Assembly: GCF_011764545.1 (NCBI RefSeq)
Contig: NZ_AP022870.1
Span: 124,001-188,000, forward strand
Source: Phytohabitans flavus
Lineage (GTDB): Bacteria > Actinomycetota > Actinomycetes > Mycobacteriales > Micromonosporaceae
Direction of reading: 5' to 3'
Length of the DNA stretch: 64,000 nucleotides
Shown here in pieces: positions 8,345 to 16,067 of the stretch (position 1 is the first letter of the stretch; each line of letters begins with the position of its first letter). The translations under genes were made by a program, and so were the position numbers. The notes below the pieces were generated by a model. The model did not search any database. It had not been told where the DNA came from and saw only the letters and a program-made list of their open reading frames with translations.

Positions 8345-9772
8345 ATGCGTAAGTGGTGGCCGCTGGTGGCGGTCTGTCTGGGCGCGTTCATGCTGCTCGT
8401 GGACGTGACAATCGTGGTGGTGGCCCTGCCCGACATGGGCCGCGGGCTGGACGCCTCGTTCGCCGACCTCCAGTGGGTGATGGACGCGTATGCCCTCGCG
8501 CTGGCGGCGCTGCTGCTGGCCGCCGGCTCGCTCGCCGACAGGTTCGGCCGGCGCGGCACGTACCTGGCCAGCCTCGTGATCTTCGCGGTCGCGTCGCTCG
8601 CCTGTGGGCTGGCGCCGGACGCGGGCACGCTCATCGCTGGCCGGGCCGTGCAGGGCGTGGGTGGGGCGGCGATGTTCGCGACCACGATGGCGTTGCTCAA
8701 CCTCGCGTACCAGGGTCGCGACCGGGCGGTGGCGTTCGGCGTGTGGGGCGCGGTCACCGGTGCCGCGGCCGCGACCGGCCCGGTGCTCGGCGGCCTGCTG
8801 ACCGAGCACCTGAGCTGGCGGGCCATCTTCCTGGTCAACCTCCCGGTCAGCGTCGTCACGATCGCGCTGGCGGCGACGGTGCTCACCGAGTCGCGCGATC
8901 CGCGAGCCCGCCGTACCGACCTGCCGGGGCTGGTCACGTTCACGCTGTCGGCGGGCTCCCTCACGTACGCGCTGATCCGGGCGGGTGACGGCGGCTGGAC
9001 CGCGCCGGTCACGCTGGCCTGGTTCGCGGCCGGCGCGGTGACGCTCGCGGCGTTCGTGGCGGTCGAGCGGCGCAGCCGGTACCCAATGCTGGATCTGGCC
9101 CTCTTCCGGCGCCCGGCCTTCACCGGCGTGATGCTGGCCGCGGCGCTGGTATCCGTGGCGGCGTTCGCCTACTTCGTCTACACCTCGATGTGGCTTCAGT
9201 CGACGCTCGGCCTCGGGCCGGTGCGCGCCGGGCTGGCGCTGCTGCCGATGAGCGGCGCGGCGTTCGTCACGTCGGCGGTGACCGCCCGGCGGCTGCACGA
9301 CGTATCGCCGCGGCTGACGGTCGGGCTCGGCCTCGCACTCGTCGGCGCCGGCGCGCTCCTCCAGTCCACCGTGGACGGTGACGCCTCGTGGACCGCGATC
9401 ACGCTCGGCCTGGTGGTCGCCGGTGCCGGCGTCGGCATCTGCCTGCCCAGCCTCACCGCGGCGGCCATGGCGGCCGCACCCGCCGAGCGGGCCGGCATGG
9501 CGGCGGGGGCGCTCAACACCGCGCGCCAGCTCGGCCTCGCGCTCGGGATCGCCGCGCTCGGCACCGCGTTCGCCTCCCGGGTGGAGGCCTGGAACCTCGC
9601 TGACCGGGCGGCGGCCGCGTCGGGGCTGAGCCTGACGATGGCGATCGCCGGGGCGGTGGGTCTGGCCGGTGCCGGGCTGGTCATCCCGCTGCTGCGCACC
9701 CGGCGCGAGCCAGCGTCCACAGGAGATTATCGGCACCTTGACGAGAAGTCTCCCGAGCGCTTATCGTCATGA
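8345..9772 (+). CDS. MFS drug:H+ antiporter, DHA2 (EmrB/QacA) type
   Basis: Inner-membrane efflux transporter, 475 residues from ATG 8345, about 14 helices. GAAGGAG lies 7 bases upstream and decides this start over in-frame codons further upstream. Family motifs: FMLLVDVTIVVVALPDMG in helix 1, GSLADRFGRRGTYL (motif A), RAVQGVGGAAMFATTMALLN and the DHA2 segment YPMLDLALFRRPAF. It is divergent from the double Lrp regulator, which suggests co-regulation. Its 3' end overlaps the TTATCGTC palindrome in front of the SPFH gene. Confidence 0.9.
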   Translation: MRKWWPLVAVCLGAFMLLVDVTIVVVALPDMGRGLDASFADLQWVMDAYALALAALLLAAGSLADRFGRRGTYLASLVIFAVASLACGLAPDAGTLIAGRAVQGVGGAAMFATTMALLNLAYQGRDRAVAFGVWGAVTGAAAATGPVLGGLLTEHLSWRAIFLVNLPVSVVTIALAATVLTESRDPRARRTDLPGLVTFTLSAGSLTYALIRAGDGGWTAPVTLAWFAAGAVTLAAFVAVERRSRYPMLDLALFRRPAFTGVMLAAALVSVAAFAYFVYTSMWLQSTLGLGPVRAGLALLPMSGAAFVTSAVTARRLHDVSPRLTVGLGLALVGAGALLQSTVDGDASWTAITLGLVVAGAGVGICLPSLTAAAMAAAPAERAGMAAGALNTARQLGLALGIAALGTAFASRVEAWNLADRAAAASGLSLTMAIAGAVGLAGAGLVIPLLRTRREPASTGDYRHLDEKSPERLSS

Positions 9773-9781
9773 CGACGATAA
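9761..9781. promoter_or_regulatory. Perfect palindrome TTATCGTC-N5-GACGATAA before the SPFH operon
   Basis: Arms at 9761-9768 and 9774-9781, overlapping the last codons of the MFS gene and ending 15 bases before ATG 9797. A related degenerate sequence, TTATCGT...ACGACGAA, sits at 11733-11756 before the membrane-protein gene at 11769, so one regulator may control both. The regulator is not identified. Confidence 0.5.
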
Positions 9782-9796
9782 CGAGGGAGGGTCGGG

Positions 9797-10828
9797 ATGG
9801 CCGACATCACGAGCAGACTGTTCCTGCGGCACCTGCGCGGCGCGCCGACGGCATACGTGCGGCACGTCGTCCGCGGGCGGGTGCGGCACGAGGGCGTGGG
9901 CACGTCGTTCTGGTACCGGCCGCTGCACGCGGTGCTCTCCGAGGTGCCGGTCGACGACCGCGAGCTGCCGCTGCTGTTCCACGCGCGCACGGCCGACTTC
10001 GCCGACGTGACCGTCCAGGCCACGGTGACGTACCGGATGAGTGAGCCGGCGCTGGCCGCGACCCGGCTCGACTTCTCCATCGACCCGCTGCGCGGCGGCT
10101 GGCGCGGCCAGCCGCTCGACCAGGTGGCCACGCTGCTGGCCGAGCTCGCCCAGCAGCCCGCCCTCGACCTGCTGGCCCGGGTGTCGCTCACCGAGGCGCT
10201 GGCCGGCATCGCGACGGTCCGCGAGGCGGTGGCCTCGGCCCTCGCCGGCGACCAGCGGCTCGCCGAGATCGGGGCGAGCGTGGTCTCGTCGCGGGTGGTG
10301 GCGATCCGGCCGGAGCCTGAGGTGGAGCGGGCGCTCCAGACGCCGACCCGGGAGGCGGTGCAGCAGGAGGCCGACCGGGCCAGCTACGCCCGGCGTGCGG
10401 TCGCCGTCGAGCAGGAGCGCGCCATCGCGGAAAACGAGCTCCAGAACAAGATCGAGCTGGCCCGCCGCGAGCAGCAGCTCGTCGAGCAGCGCGGGGCAAA
10501 CGACCGGCGCACCGCCGAGCTGGAGGCGGCGGCCAAGCTCGTCACTAGCCAGGGGCAGACCGACCGCGCACGGCTCGCCGCCGAGTCGGAGCGGGCCCGC
10601 GAGCAGGCCCGCGCCGATGGTGTACGCGCGGTCGGCCTCGCCTCGGCGGAGGCGGAAGCCGCCCGGCTGGCCGCCTACCGGGACGTCCCCGAGTCGGTGC
10701 TCTACGCCCTCGCCCTGGAAAAGCTCGCCGGCCAGCTGCCACAGATCGGCGAGCTGACCATCACGCCGGACGTGATCACCAAGCTCGTCGGGCGGTTCGC
10801 CAGCGGCAACGGGGACGGCGCGCGATGA
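9797..10828 (+). CDS. SPFH/band-7 domain protein
   Basis: Stomatin/prohibitin/flotillin-like protein, 343 residues. Residues of about 15-190 form the SPFH domain (LHAVLSEVPVDDRELPLLFH, DVTVQATVTYRM). Residues 190-290 are a long charged heptad-rich coiled coil (EQERAIAENELQNKIELARR). The C-terminal part resembles flotillin-type assembly regions. No clear N-terminal transmembrane helix is seen, so membrane attachment may be peripheral. ATG 9797 follows GGGAGGGTCGGG. It overlaps the next gene by ATGA, so the two proteins are made together. SPFH proteins form ring scaffolds; the job here is unknown. Confidence 0.85.
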   Translation: MADITSRLFLRHLRGAPTAYVRHVVRGRVRHEGVGTSFWYRPLHAVLSEVPVDDRELPLLFHARTADFADVTVQATVTYRMSEPALAATRLDFSIDPLRGGWRGQPLDQVATLLAELAQQPALDLLARVSLTEALAGIATVREAVASALAGDQRLAEIGASVVSSRVVAIRPEPEVERALQTPTREAVQQEADRASYARRAVAVEQERAIAENELQNKIELARREQQLVEQRGANDRRTAELEAAAKLVTSQGQTDRARLAAESERAREQARADGVRAVGLASAEAEAARLAAYRDVPESVLYALALEKLAGQLPQIGELTITPDVITKLVGRFASGNGDGAR

Positions 10829-11712
10829 CGCTGCCGCCCCGGGTGGTGACCGTGACCCGCCGCAGCGAGCTGGACGAGCTGCTGGCCCGCCACGGCACCC
10901 TCGGCGCGGCCGGCTACTTCCTGCGCCAGCGCGGCCGCGACCTCGCCGAGGTGCGGCGGCGGCACGACGCCCAGGCGGCCGCGCTGACCACGGTCGGCGC
11001 GGCCGTACCGGCGGACTGGCGGCGCGGCCACGTGGACCGCGCGGACCTGCCCCGGTTCCTCTTCGGACCCGAGGACATCGTGCTGGCGGTGGGGCAGGAC
11101 GGCCTGGTGGCGAATGTCGCGAAGTACCTCGACGGCCAGCCGGTCATCGGCGTCAACCCGGAGCCGGAGCGAAACCCAGGCGTGCTCGCGCAGCACCCGC
11201 CGACAGCCGTGGCCGCGCTGCTGCGCCGCGAGCTGGCTGCCGAGCACCGGGCGATGGTGGTCGCCGAGCTCGACGACGGCCAGCGGCTGTACGGGCTGAA
11301 CGAGGTCTACATCGGACACCCGAGCCACCAGTCCGCGCGGTACGTGCTCGGCACCGCCGGCGGCGCCCGCGAGCGGCAGTCCTCCTCAGGGATCGTGGTC
11401 GGTACCGGCACCGGCGCCACCGGGTGGTGCGCCTCGATCGCCCGGACCCTGGCGCGGGCACCCGCGCTGCCCGGCCCGACCGAGACGTCGCTGTGCTGGT
11501 TCATCCGGGAGGCATGGCCGTCGCCGGCCACCGGCACCACCCTCACCCAGGGCCAGCTGACTGGCCCGGAGTGGCTGGAGCTGACCAGCGAGTCAGAGCG
11601 GCTTGTCGCCTTCGCCGACGGGCTGGAGGGCGACCACCTGGAGCTCGGCTGGGGCCAGCGCCTGCGGATCGGGCTGGCCGACCGTTCACTGCGGATAGTC
11701 CCACGCCGCTGA
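10825..11712 (+). CDS. NAD kinase-like protein coupled to SPFH gene
   Basis: 295-residue protein with the ATP-NAD kinase fold. Ordered motifs match the family: GQDG at 90-93 (GGDG loop, Asp92 kept), PVIGVNPEP, LNEV at 158-161 (the conserved NE pair), SSGIVVGTGTGATGW at 187-201 (SSGxxVxTPTGSTAY equivalent) and FADGLEGDHLELGWG near the end. Differences are Gln for the second Gly of GGDG and Gly/Ala changes in the TPTGST loop. Divergence is high enough that the substrate may not be NAD. The start overlaps the SPFH stop (ATGA, 10825-10828), a tight translational coupling implying joint function. Automatic annotation may call it hypothetical. Confidence 0.7.
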   Translation: MTLPPRVVTVTRRSELDELLARHGTLGAAGYFLRQRGRDLAEVRRRHDAQAAALTTVGAAVPADWRRGHVDRADLPRFLFGPEDIVLAVGQDGLVANVAKYLDGQPVIGVNPEPERNPGVLAQHPPTAVAALLRRELAAEHRAMVVAELDDGQRLYGLNEVYIGHPSHQSARYVLGTAGGARERQSSSGIVVGTGTGATGWCASIARTLARAPALPGPTETSLCWFIREAWPSPATGTTLTQGQLTGPEWLELTSESERLVAFADGLEGDHLELGWGQRLRIGLADRSLRIVPRR

Positions 11713-11768
11713 CCGGCTGTTGTGCGGGCGTTTTATCGTATGCGCTTACACGACGAAGGGGACCGGTG

Positions 11769-12434
11769 ATGGACCGTAAGCGCATGGAGCTGATCCAGCA
11801 GCGGCTGACGCTCGTGCCCAATCCGGAGGCCGTGCTTCGGAGCCAGGCGGCCATGCGGCAGGTCCGGCTTGTCTACTTCGGGGTGCCCGTCGTGATGACC
11901 GCCGTGGTGATCTCCATGTTCGTGGTCCAGACCACCACCTACTCGATGGTCGGAGCCGGCATCCTCGGCGGACTCGGCCTCCTCTTCTGCGGCTACTTCT
12001 TCTACGCGTACGGGGCGATGGCCCGCGCGGCCAGCGACACCGTCAGCGGGCTCGGGCTCAAGCTGGTCGCGATGCCGACGTACCTGCGCGTGCCCGACTT
12101 CGCCGGCGGATTCCTCGGCGGTTTCACCGTGGGCGCGGTGACCTACCGGGGCGTCCGCCACGGGCGCGCCGTCCACATCGTCCAGGAGCCGAAGCTGGCC
12201 GCGACCCTTGTCGGCGAGCCGCCGAGCGGCGCGCCCGTCGTGGCAAACCCGATCGGGCCGGCCGAGATGGCCGCGCTCACCGGCGAGCCGGCGAAGTCGT
12301 GGCGCCGGGTGTCGGTGCTGCTCGGCGATGGCTTCGCGGCGGTACGGCGGGACGGCAACGCGGCGGGCAAGTGGATGTTCCACGACCTGCTCCTGGCCGA
12401 AGCGCTGCTGCCGCCCCTGACACCGTCCCGCTGA
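11769..12434 (+). CDS. Two-helix membrane protein of unknown function
   Basis: 221-residue protein, not recognised. ATG 11769 is preceded by GAAGGGG. Residues of about 33-90 contain two adjacent hydrophobic helices (YFGVPVVMTAVVISMFVV and MVGAGILGGLGLLFCGYFF). The flanking N-terminal 30 residues and the C-terminal 130 residues are soluble. It lies 56 bases after the NAD-kinase-like gene in the same direction and may belong to that operon, though a TTATCGT-type sequence in the gap suggests its own promoter. It ends 13 bases before the convergent aldolase gene with no terminator hairpin. Confidence 0.7.
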   Translation: MDRKRMELIQQRLTLVPNPEAVLRSQAAMRQVRLVYFGVPVVMTAVVISMFVVQTTTYSMVGAGILGGLGLLFCGYFFYAYGAMARAASDTVSGLGLKLVAMPTYLRVPDFAGGFLGGFTVGAVTYRGVRHGRAVHIVQEPKLAATLVGEPPSGAPVVANPIGPAEMAALTGEPAKSWRRVSVLLGDGFAAVRRDGNAAGKWMFHDLLLAEALLPPLTPSR

Positions 12435-12447
12435 GCCGGCGCCCCGG

Positions 12448-13508
12448 TCAGGCGGCAGCAGCGCGGCGCAGCAGCTCGTGCACCAGGCCGACGACCTCGT
12501 CCGGCGTGAACTCCATCGCGTTGTCGCCGACGCTGAGCTCGAAGCTGCACCGGGTCGGGTCGGGGGAGGAGCGGGTGCGGCCGAAGACGTACATGCCGCG
12601 TTCGGCGACCATCTCCGCGCCGGCCCGTTCCACAGCGGCCTGCGGTGCGGGCAGGTGCACGTGGAAGAGCGGCGTCTGCGGCGGGTCCGGCCAGGCGAGC
12701 GCCGCGCCGTCCGCGTTGATGGCACGGGCGATCGCGATCGCGTGGTCCCGGAAGGCGGGCATGCGGGCCGGCTGGTCGTCGAGGCCGACCAGCGCGGCGA
12801 GCGCGAGCGGCCAGGCGTCCCGGATGGCGCCGCCCAGCCGCTGCCGCCAGACGGCCGCCTCGGCGAGCGTCTCCGGGTCCGCGGCGAGGACCGCGCCGCG
12901 TACCCCTTGAAGTCCTTTGTAGAGCGACACGTAGACGGTGTCGAAGAGCGCGGCGATTTCGTCCAGCGGGCGCTCGTAGTAGGTCTGCGCCTCCCAGATC
13001 CGGGCGCCGTCCAGGTGCGGCGCCACCCGCGCTCCCGTACGGCGGCGACCTGCGCGACGAGGTCGTCCCACTCGGGTAGCAGGCCGCCGATGTCGCGCTG
13101 CGGCAACTCCCAGACAACCGCGGCGAGCGGTTCGCCGACGGCGGCAAGGTCTTCGGCGGTCATCAGCCGGTAACGGTCGCCGGCCGCGTGCATGCGCAGC
13201 CCGTGCACCACCGCGTAGCCGCCTTGCTCCCACACGTCGAGGTGGCACTGCGGGTGCGCGGCGAACGCCTGCCGGCCGCTGCGCGACGCGTGTATGCGCA
13301 GCGCGACCTGCTGGGCCATCGTGCCGCTGGGGAAGAAGAGCGTTTCCTCCGTGCCGAGCAAGCCGGCAAGGCGGCGTTCGAGCTGGGCGACCGGGCCTTC
13401 CGGGCCGTCCGGCGGGGTCTCGGGGTCGACGTGGTCGAGCATCCGGCGCAGCACCGCGTGTGGCATCCGGCGGTGGGGCGCGTGCAGGAAGAGGGATCGG
13501 CCGCTCAT
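12448..13508 (-). CDS. Low-specificity threonine aldolase-like PLP enzyme (one frameshift as sequenced)
   Basis: Fold-type I PLP enzyme of the beta-eliminating lyase/threonine aldolase group, about 353 residues once restored. The N-terminal half (LFFPSGTMAQQVALRIHA; HPQCHLDVWEQGG) and C-terminal half (VSLYKGLQGVRGAVLAADPE with the Schiff-base Lys; FELSVGDNAMEFTP) lie in different frames. They join if the C run at 13026-13028 has one more base, giving RERGVAPHLDGARIWEAQ. Apart from this the gene looks intact and GC-rich, so a base-calling error is the simplest explanation. It likely cleaves a beta-hydroxy-amino acid to glycine and an aldehyde. The ATG at 13508 has a GGGAGGG about 11 bases upstream. 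Confidence 0.8.
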
Positions 13509-13561
13509 CCTCCGATGGTCCCTCCCACGACGCCCGTTGCCGAGCCGCGCCGGCGGTGGGG

Positions 13562-13652
13562 TGTTGAAGCGCGGAGGGTGAGGCCGCGGGAGCGACGGTC
13601 TGGACCACAGCGGACATCGCGGTAGCTCAATCTCTATTGTGGATAGATCCGC
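13562..13652 (+). repeat. Dispersed dyad-rich repeat, copy A
   Basis: About 90 bases shared with three other places in the window (copies B-D). The core reads GCGGAGGGTGAGGCCGCGGG, then AGCGACGGTCTGGACCAC, then TCGCGGTAGCTCAA and an AT-richer tail ATTGTGGATAGATCCG. It contains CCGCGG, GGTC-GACC and CGCGG dyads. It abuts the 3' end of a truncated gene (13660-13836). Confidence 0.75.
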
Positions 13653-13659
13653 AGATGGG

Positions 13660-13836
13660 TTAGGTACAGATCCGCTGGAACGCCTCGCGGCGCTCTTCGT
13701 CGCTCACGTCCTGCACCTGGTCGAAGCGGGCGATCGCGTTGCGGACGTGTGAGGCGTCGTGGATCGGCTCCTTGCGCAACCGGGGAAATGCGTACGCGCT
13801 GTCCGGGAGGGCTTCTGACCTCTGTTTTCCAGCCAT
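13660..13836 (-). pseudogene. Truncated small gene (DUF6582-like) abutting repeat copy A
   Basis: 58-residue reading frame starting MAGKQRSEALPDSAYAFPRL and containing KEPIHDASHVRNAIARFDQV and SDEERREAFQRI. From memory this matches the N-terminal part of a small actinobacterial protein family (DUF6582-like), whose members continue with a Lys/Ala-rich helix and a short C-terminal segment. Here the frame ends with RICT and a TAA at 13660-13662, about eight bases from the dispersed repeat. The gene therefore seems to have lost its 3' third at the repeat junction. Function of the family is not known to me. Confidence 0.6.
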
Positions 13837-13846
13837 GCCCATCGGA

Positions 13847-14499
13847 CTACCCAGGTGGAGCGGAAGCCATGTCCCGGGCGAGGGCGCGCATCGTTCCGCG
13901 TACCCGGTCGGCGCCCAGCTCGCCCACGACGGCGCGGAGGTGTTCGGCGGCGAGGGGGCGAGCAGCGTGTGTGCGTCCGCGTCCGGGTCGGCGCGGTGGG
14001 CGAGCAGCAGCGCCACGTGGCGGTGCCAGAAGCGGTACGCGCCGATCCTGTAGCGGGCACCGGCCGAGCCGGTCTCCGACATGCGGAGCAGGTCGAGGTG
14101 GTCGAGGGCGTACGCGAGGTACGCGTCGACGAAAGCGGCCAGCCGATCAGCCGGCGCTGGCTCGTCGCCCGGCTCGCCAGGGCCGAGCGGCGCGGGTCCG
14201 GCGAGGATCGCGTCCTGTAGCTCGCGTTCGCGGGCGTCCAGCAGCGCCACGGCGAGCCCGGCCTTGTCGCCGAACCGCCGGAAGAGCGTGCCTTTCCCCA
14301 CGCCGGCCGCGGCGGCGACCGCGTCCATCGACACCGCGGCAACGCCGTGCTCGCGGAAGAGCGTGGCCGCCGCGTCCAGGACGGCTGCCCGGTTGCGGGC
14401 CGCGTCGGCGCGCTCACGGGGTGGTGACGAGCGCAACACGAGCAGCTCGGCTACACCGCTGGCAGAAGCGGACTGTGGTCCGGTAGCGTTCGGATCCAT
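13847..14499 (-). CDS. TetR-family repressor (frameshift near the 3' end as sequenced)
   Basis: About 217 residues when restored. The N-terminal HTH is clear: RNRAAVLDAAATLFREHGVA, MDAVAAAAGVGKGTLFRRFG, DKAGLAVALLDARE. The C-terminal domain continues to HTLLAP; then the sequenced frame changes to Ser/Pro-rich nonsense. Adding one base to the G run at 13954-13958 restores LAAEHLRAVVGELGADRVRG, ending SAPPG at TAG 13847-13849. ATG 14499 is chosen because a start further upstream would overlap the divergent gene. It faces an azoreductase-type gene across a GGACT/AGTCC palindrome and very likely represses it. Confidence 0.85.
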
Positions 14500-14503
14500 A
14501 ACC

Positions 14504-14515
14504 GGACTGTAGTCC
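14504..14515. promoter_or_regulatory. TetR operator candidate GGACTGTAGTCC
   Basis: Perfect GGACT/AGTCC arms with a 2-base centre, located 4 bases upstream of the tetR start and 20 bases upstream of the azoreductase start. Position and symmetry fit the site through which the divergent TetR protein controls both genes. Confidence 0.55.
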
Positions 14516-14535
14516 AATTCTCTGGAGGACGTGAA

Positions 14536-15165
14536 ATGACCACGCTGCTGCACATCTCCGCGTCACCCCGGGGCGCCAGGTCGGAGTCCCTCGCGATCGC
14601 GGAGACGTTCCTGACGGCGTACCGGGAAAACCACCCGGACGACGCCGTCGAGACGTGGAACCTGTGGGACGAGGGTGCCCTCCCGCCCTTCGGTCCCGAC
14701 GCCGCGGCGGCGAAGATGGCGGTTTTCGCGGGCGCGGACCCGGAGGGCGACCAGGCCGCCGCCTGGCGGCGGGCCCAAGAAACGTTCGCGCGCTTCGCCG
14801 CCGCCGACCGCTACCTCTTCAGCGTTCCTATGTGGAACGCCGGTGTGCCGTACATCCTCAAGCAGTTCATCGACGTGGTCAGCCAGCCCGGGATGGTGTT
14901 CTCGTTCGACCCCGAGCGCGGCTACACCGGGCTGCTGGCGGGGCGGAAGGCCGTCGTGGTGTACACCAGCGCGGTGTACGGCGAGGGCCGCCCGCCCGCG
15001 TTCGGCAGCGACTTCCAGGCGCCGTACTTCGGCGGCTGGCTGCGCTGGGCCGGCATCACCGAAATCGAGGAGGTCTTCTTCCGCCCCAACCTCGCGATCG
15101 CCGACGCCGACCCGGGCCGGCGGGCCGCCCACGCCCGCGCCCGTGATCTGGCCAAGAGCCTCTAA
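14536..15165 (+). CDS. azoR: FMN-dependent NADH:quinone oxidoreductase / azoreductase
   Basis: Cytoplasmic flavodoxin-fold reductase, 209 residues, expected to reduce quinones or azo compounds with NAD(P)H using FMN. N-terminal phosphate-binding segment LHISASPRGARSESLAIAETF, central SVPMWNAGVPYILKQFIDVV (flavin-binding PMWN motif) and GRKAVVVYTSAVYGEG are all canonical. Length is normal for AzoR/AcpD. GGAGG lies 8 bases before ATG 14536. It is paired with the divergent TetR gene, the usual arrangement for electrophile-inducible quinone reductases. Confidence 0.9.
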   Translation: MTTLLHISASPRGARSESLAIAETFLTAYRENHPDDAVETWNLWDEGALPPFGPDAAAAKMAVFAGADPEGDQAAAWRRAQETFARFAAADRYLFSVPMWNAGVPYILKQFIDVVSQPGMVFSFDPERGYTGLLAGRKAVVVYTSAVYGEGRPPAFGSDFQAPYFGGWLRWAGITEIEEVFFRPNLAIADADPGRRAAHARARDLAKSL

Positions 15166-15284
15166 TCGCCGGTCAGCGGGTGAGGCGCCGCGGTCACGCA
15201 GCCAACATAGCGGTCAGGGTGCGGCTAGCCCTACCACGAAGACACCAGAGGGCGTTACTGCTTCGCGGCCCGTGCGCGGCTGCA

Positions 15285-16064
15285 ATGGGGTACGTGGACA
15301 CGCAGATCACGAACCAGCTTCTGGACGCGCCCGGGGCCGCCGCGCCGGCGGTCGAGCTGAGCGGCGTCACCCGGGTGTACGGGGCGCGCTCCGCGGCCGT
15401 GCGCGCACTGGACAATGTGGACATTGCCTTCGCGGCCGGCTCGTGGACGGCGGTGATGGGGCCGTCCGGCTCGGGCAAGTCGACGCTGCTGCACTGCGCG
15501 GCCGGCCTGGAGAAGGTCACATCGGGGCGGGTACGGGTCGCTGGGCGGGACATCACCGATGCCTCGGACGCCGAGCTGACCCGGCTGCGCCGTACCGTGA
15601 TGGGCTTTGTCTTCCAGAGCTTCAACCTGATCGGTTCGCTCACCGCGGAGCAGAACGTGGCGATGCCGCTCCGCCTGGCCGGCCAGCGGCCGCCGCGGCG
15701 GGTGGTGCGCGAGGTGCTCGCCTCGGTGGGGCTTGCCGACCGGGCCCGGCACCGCCCCGGCGAGCTCTCCGGCGGCCAGCAGCAGCGGGTGGCGATCGCG
15801 CGGGCGATGGTCACGCGGCCGGCCGTGCTCTTCGCCGACGAGCCGACCGGCGCGCTGGACACCCGTTCGGCGCGTACCGTGCTGGGGCTGCTCCGCGCGA
15901 TGGTCGACGACGGCGGCCAGACGATCGTCATGGTCACCCACGACCCGGCCGCCGCGGCGAGCGCCGACCGGGTGGTCTTCCTCGGCGACGGGCGCGTGGT
16001 CGACCGGCTGGAGCGGCCCACCACCCGGCAGGTCGCCGACCTGCTCGCCCGGTGGGAGGAGTAG
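15285..16064 (+). CDS. ABC transporter ATP-binding protein (MacB/LolD type)
   Basis: ATPase subunit of a MacB/LolD-like exporter or lipoprotein-release system, 259 residues. Walker A GPSGSGKST, Q-loop FVFQSFNLIG, signature LSGGQQQRVAIARA, Walker B VLFADEPTGALD and H-loop VTHDP are complete. ATG 15285 has no good Shine-Dalgarno; a GTG at 15294 is possible. The permease gene follows after 3 bases, so the two form one transporter. Confidence 0.88.
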   Translation: MGYVDTQITNQLLDAPGAAAPAVELSGVTRVYGARSAAVRALDNVDIAFAAGSWTAVMGPSGSGKSTLLHCAAGLEKVTSGRVRVAGRDITDASDAELTRLRRTVMGFVFQSFNLIGSLTAEQNVAMPLRLAGQRPPRRVVREVLASVGLADRARHRPGELSGGQQQRVAIARAMVTRPAVLFADEPTGALDTRSARTVLGLLRAMVDDGGQTIVMVTHDPAAAASADRVVFLGDGRVVDRLERPTTRQVADLLARWEE

Positions 16065-16067
16065 GCC

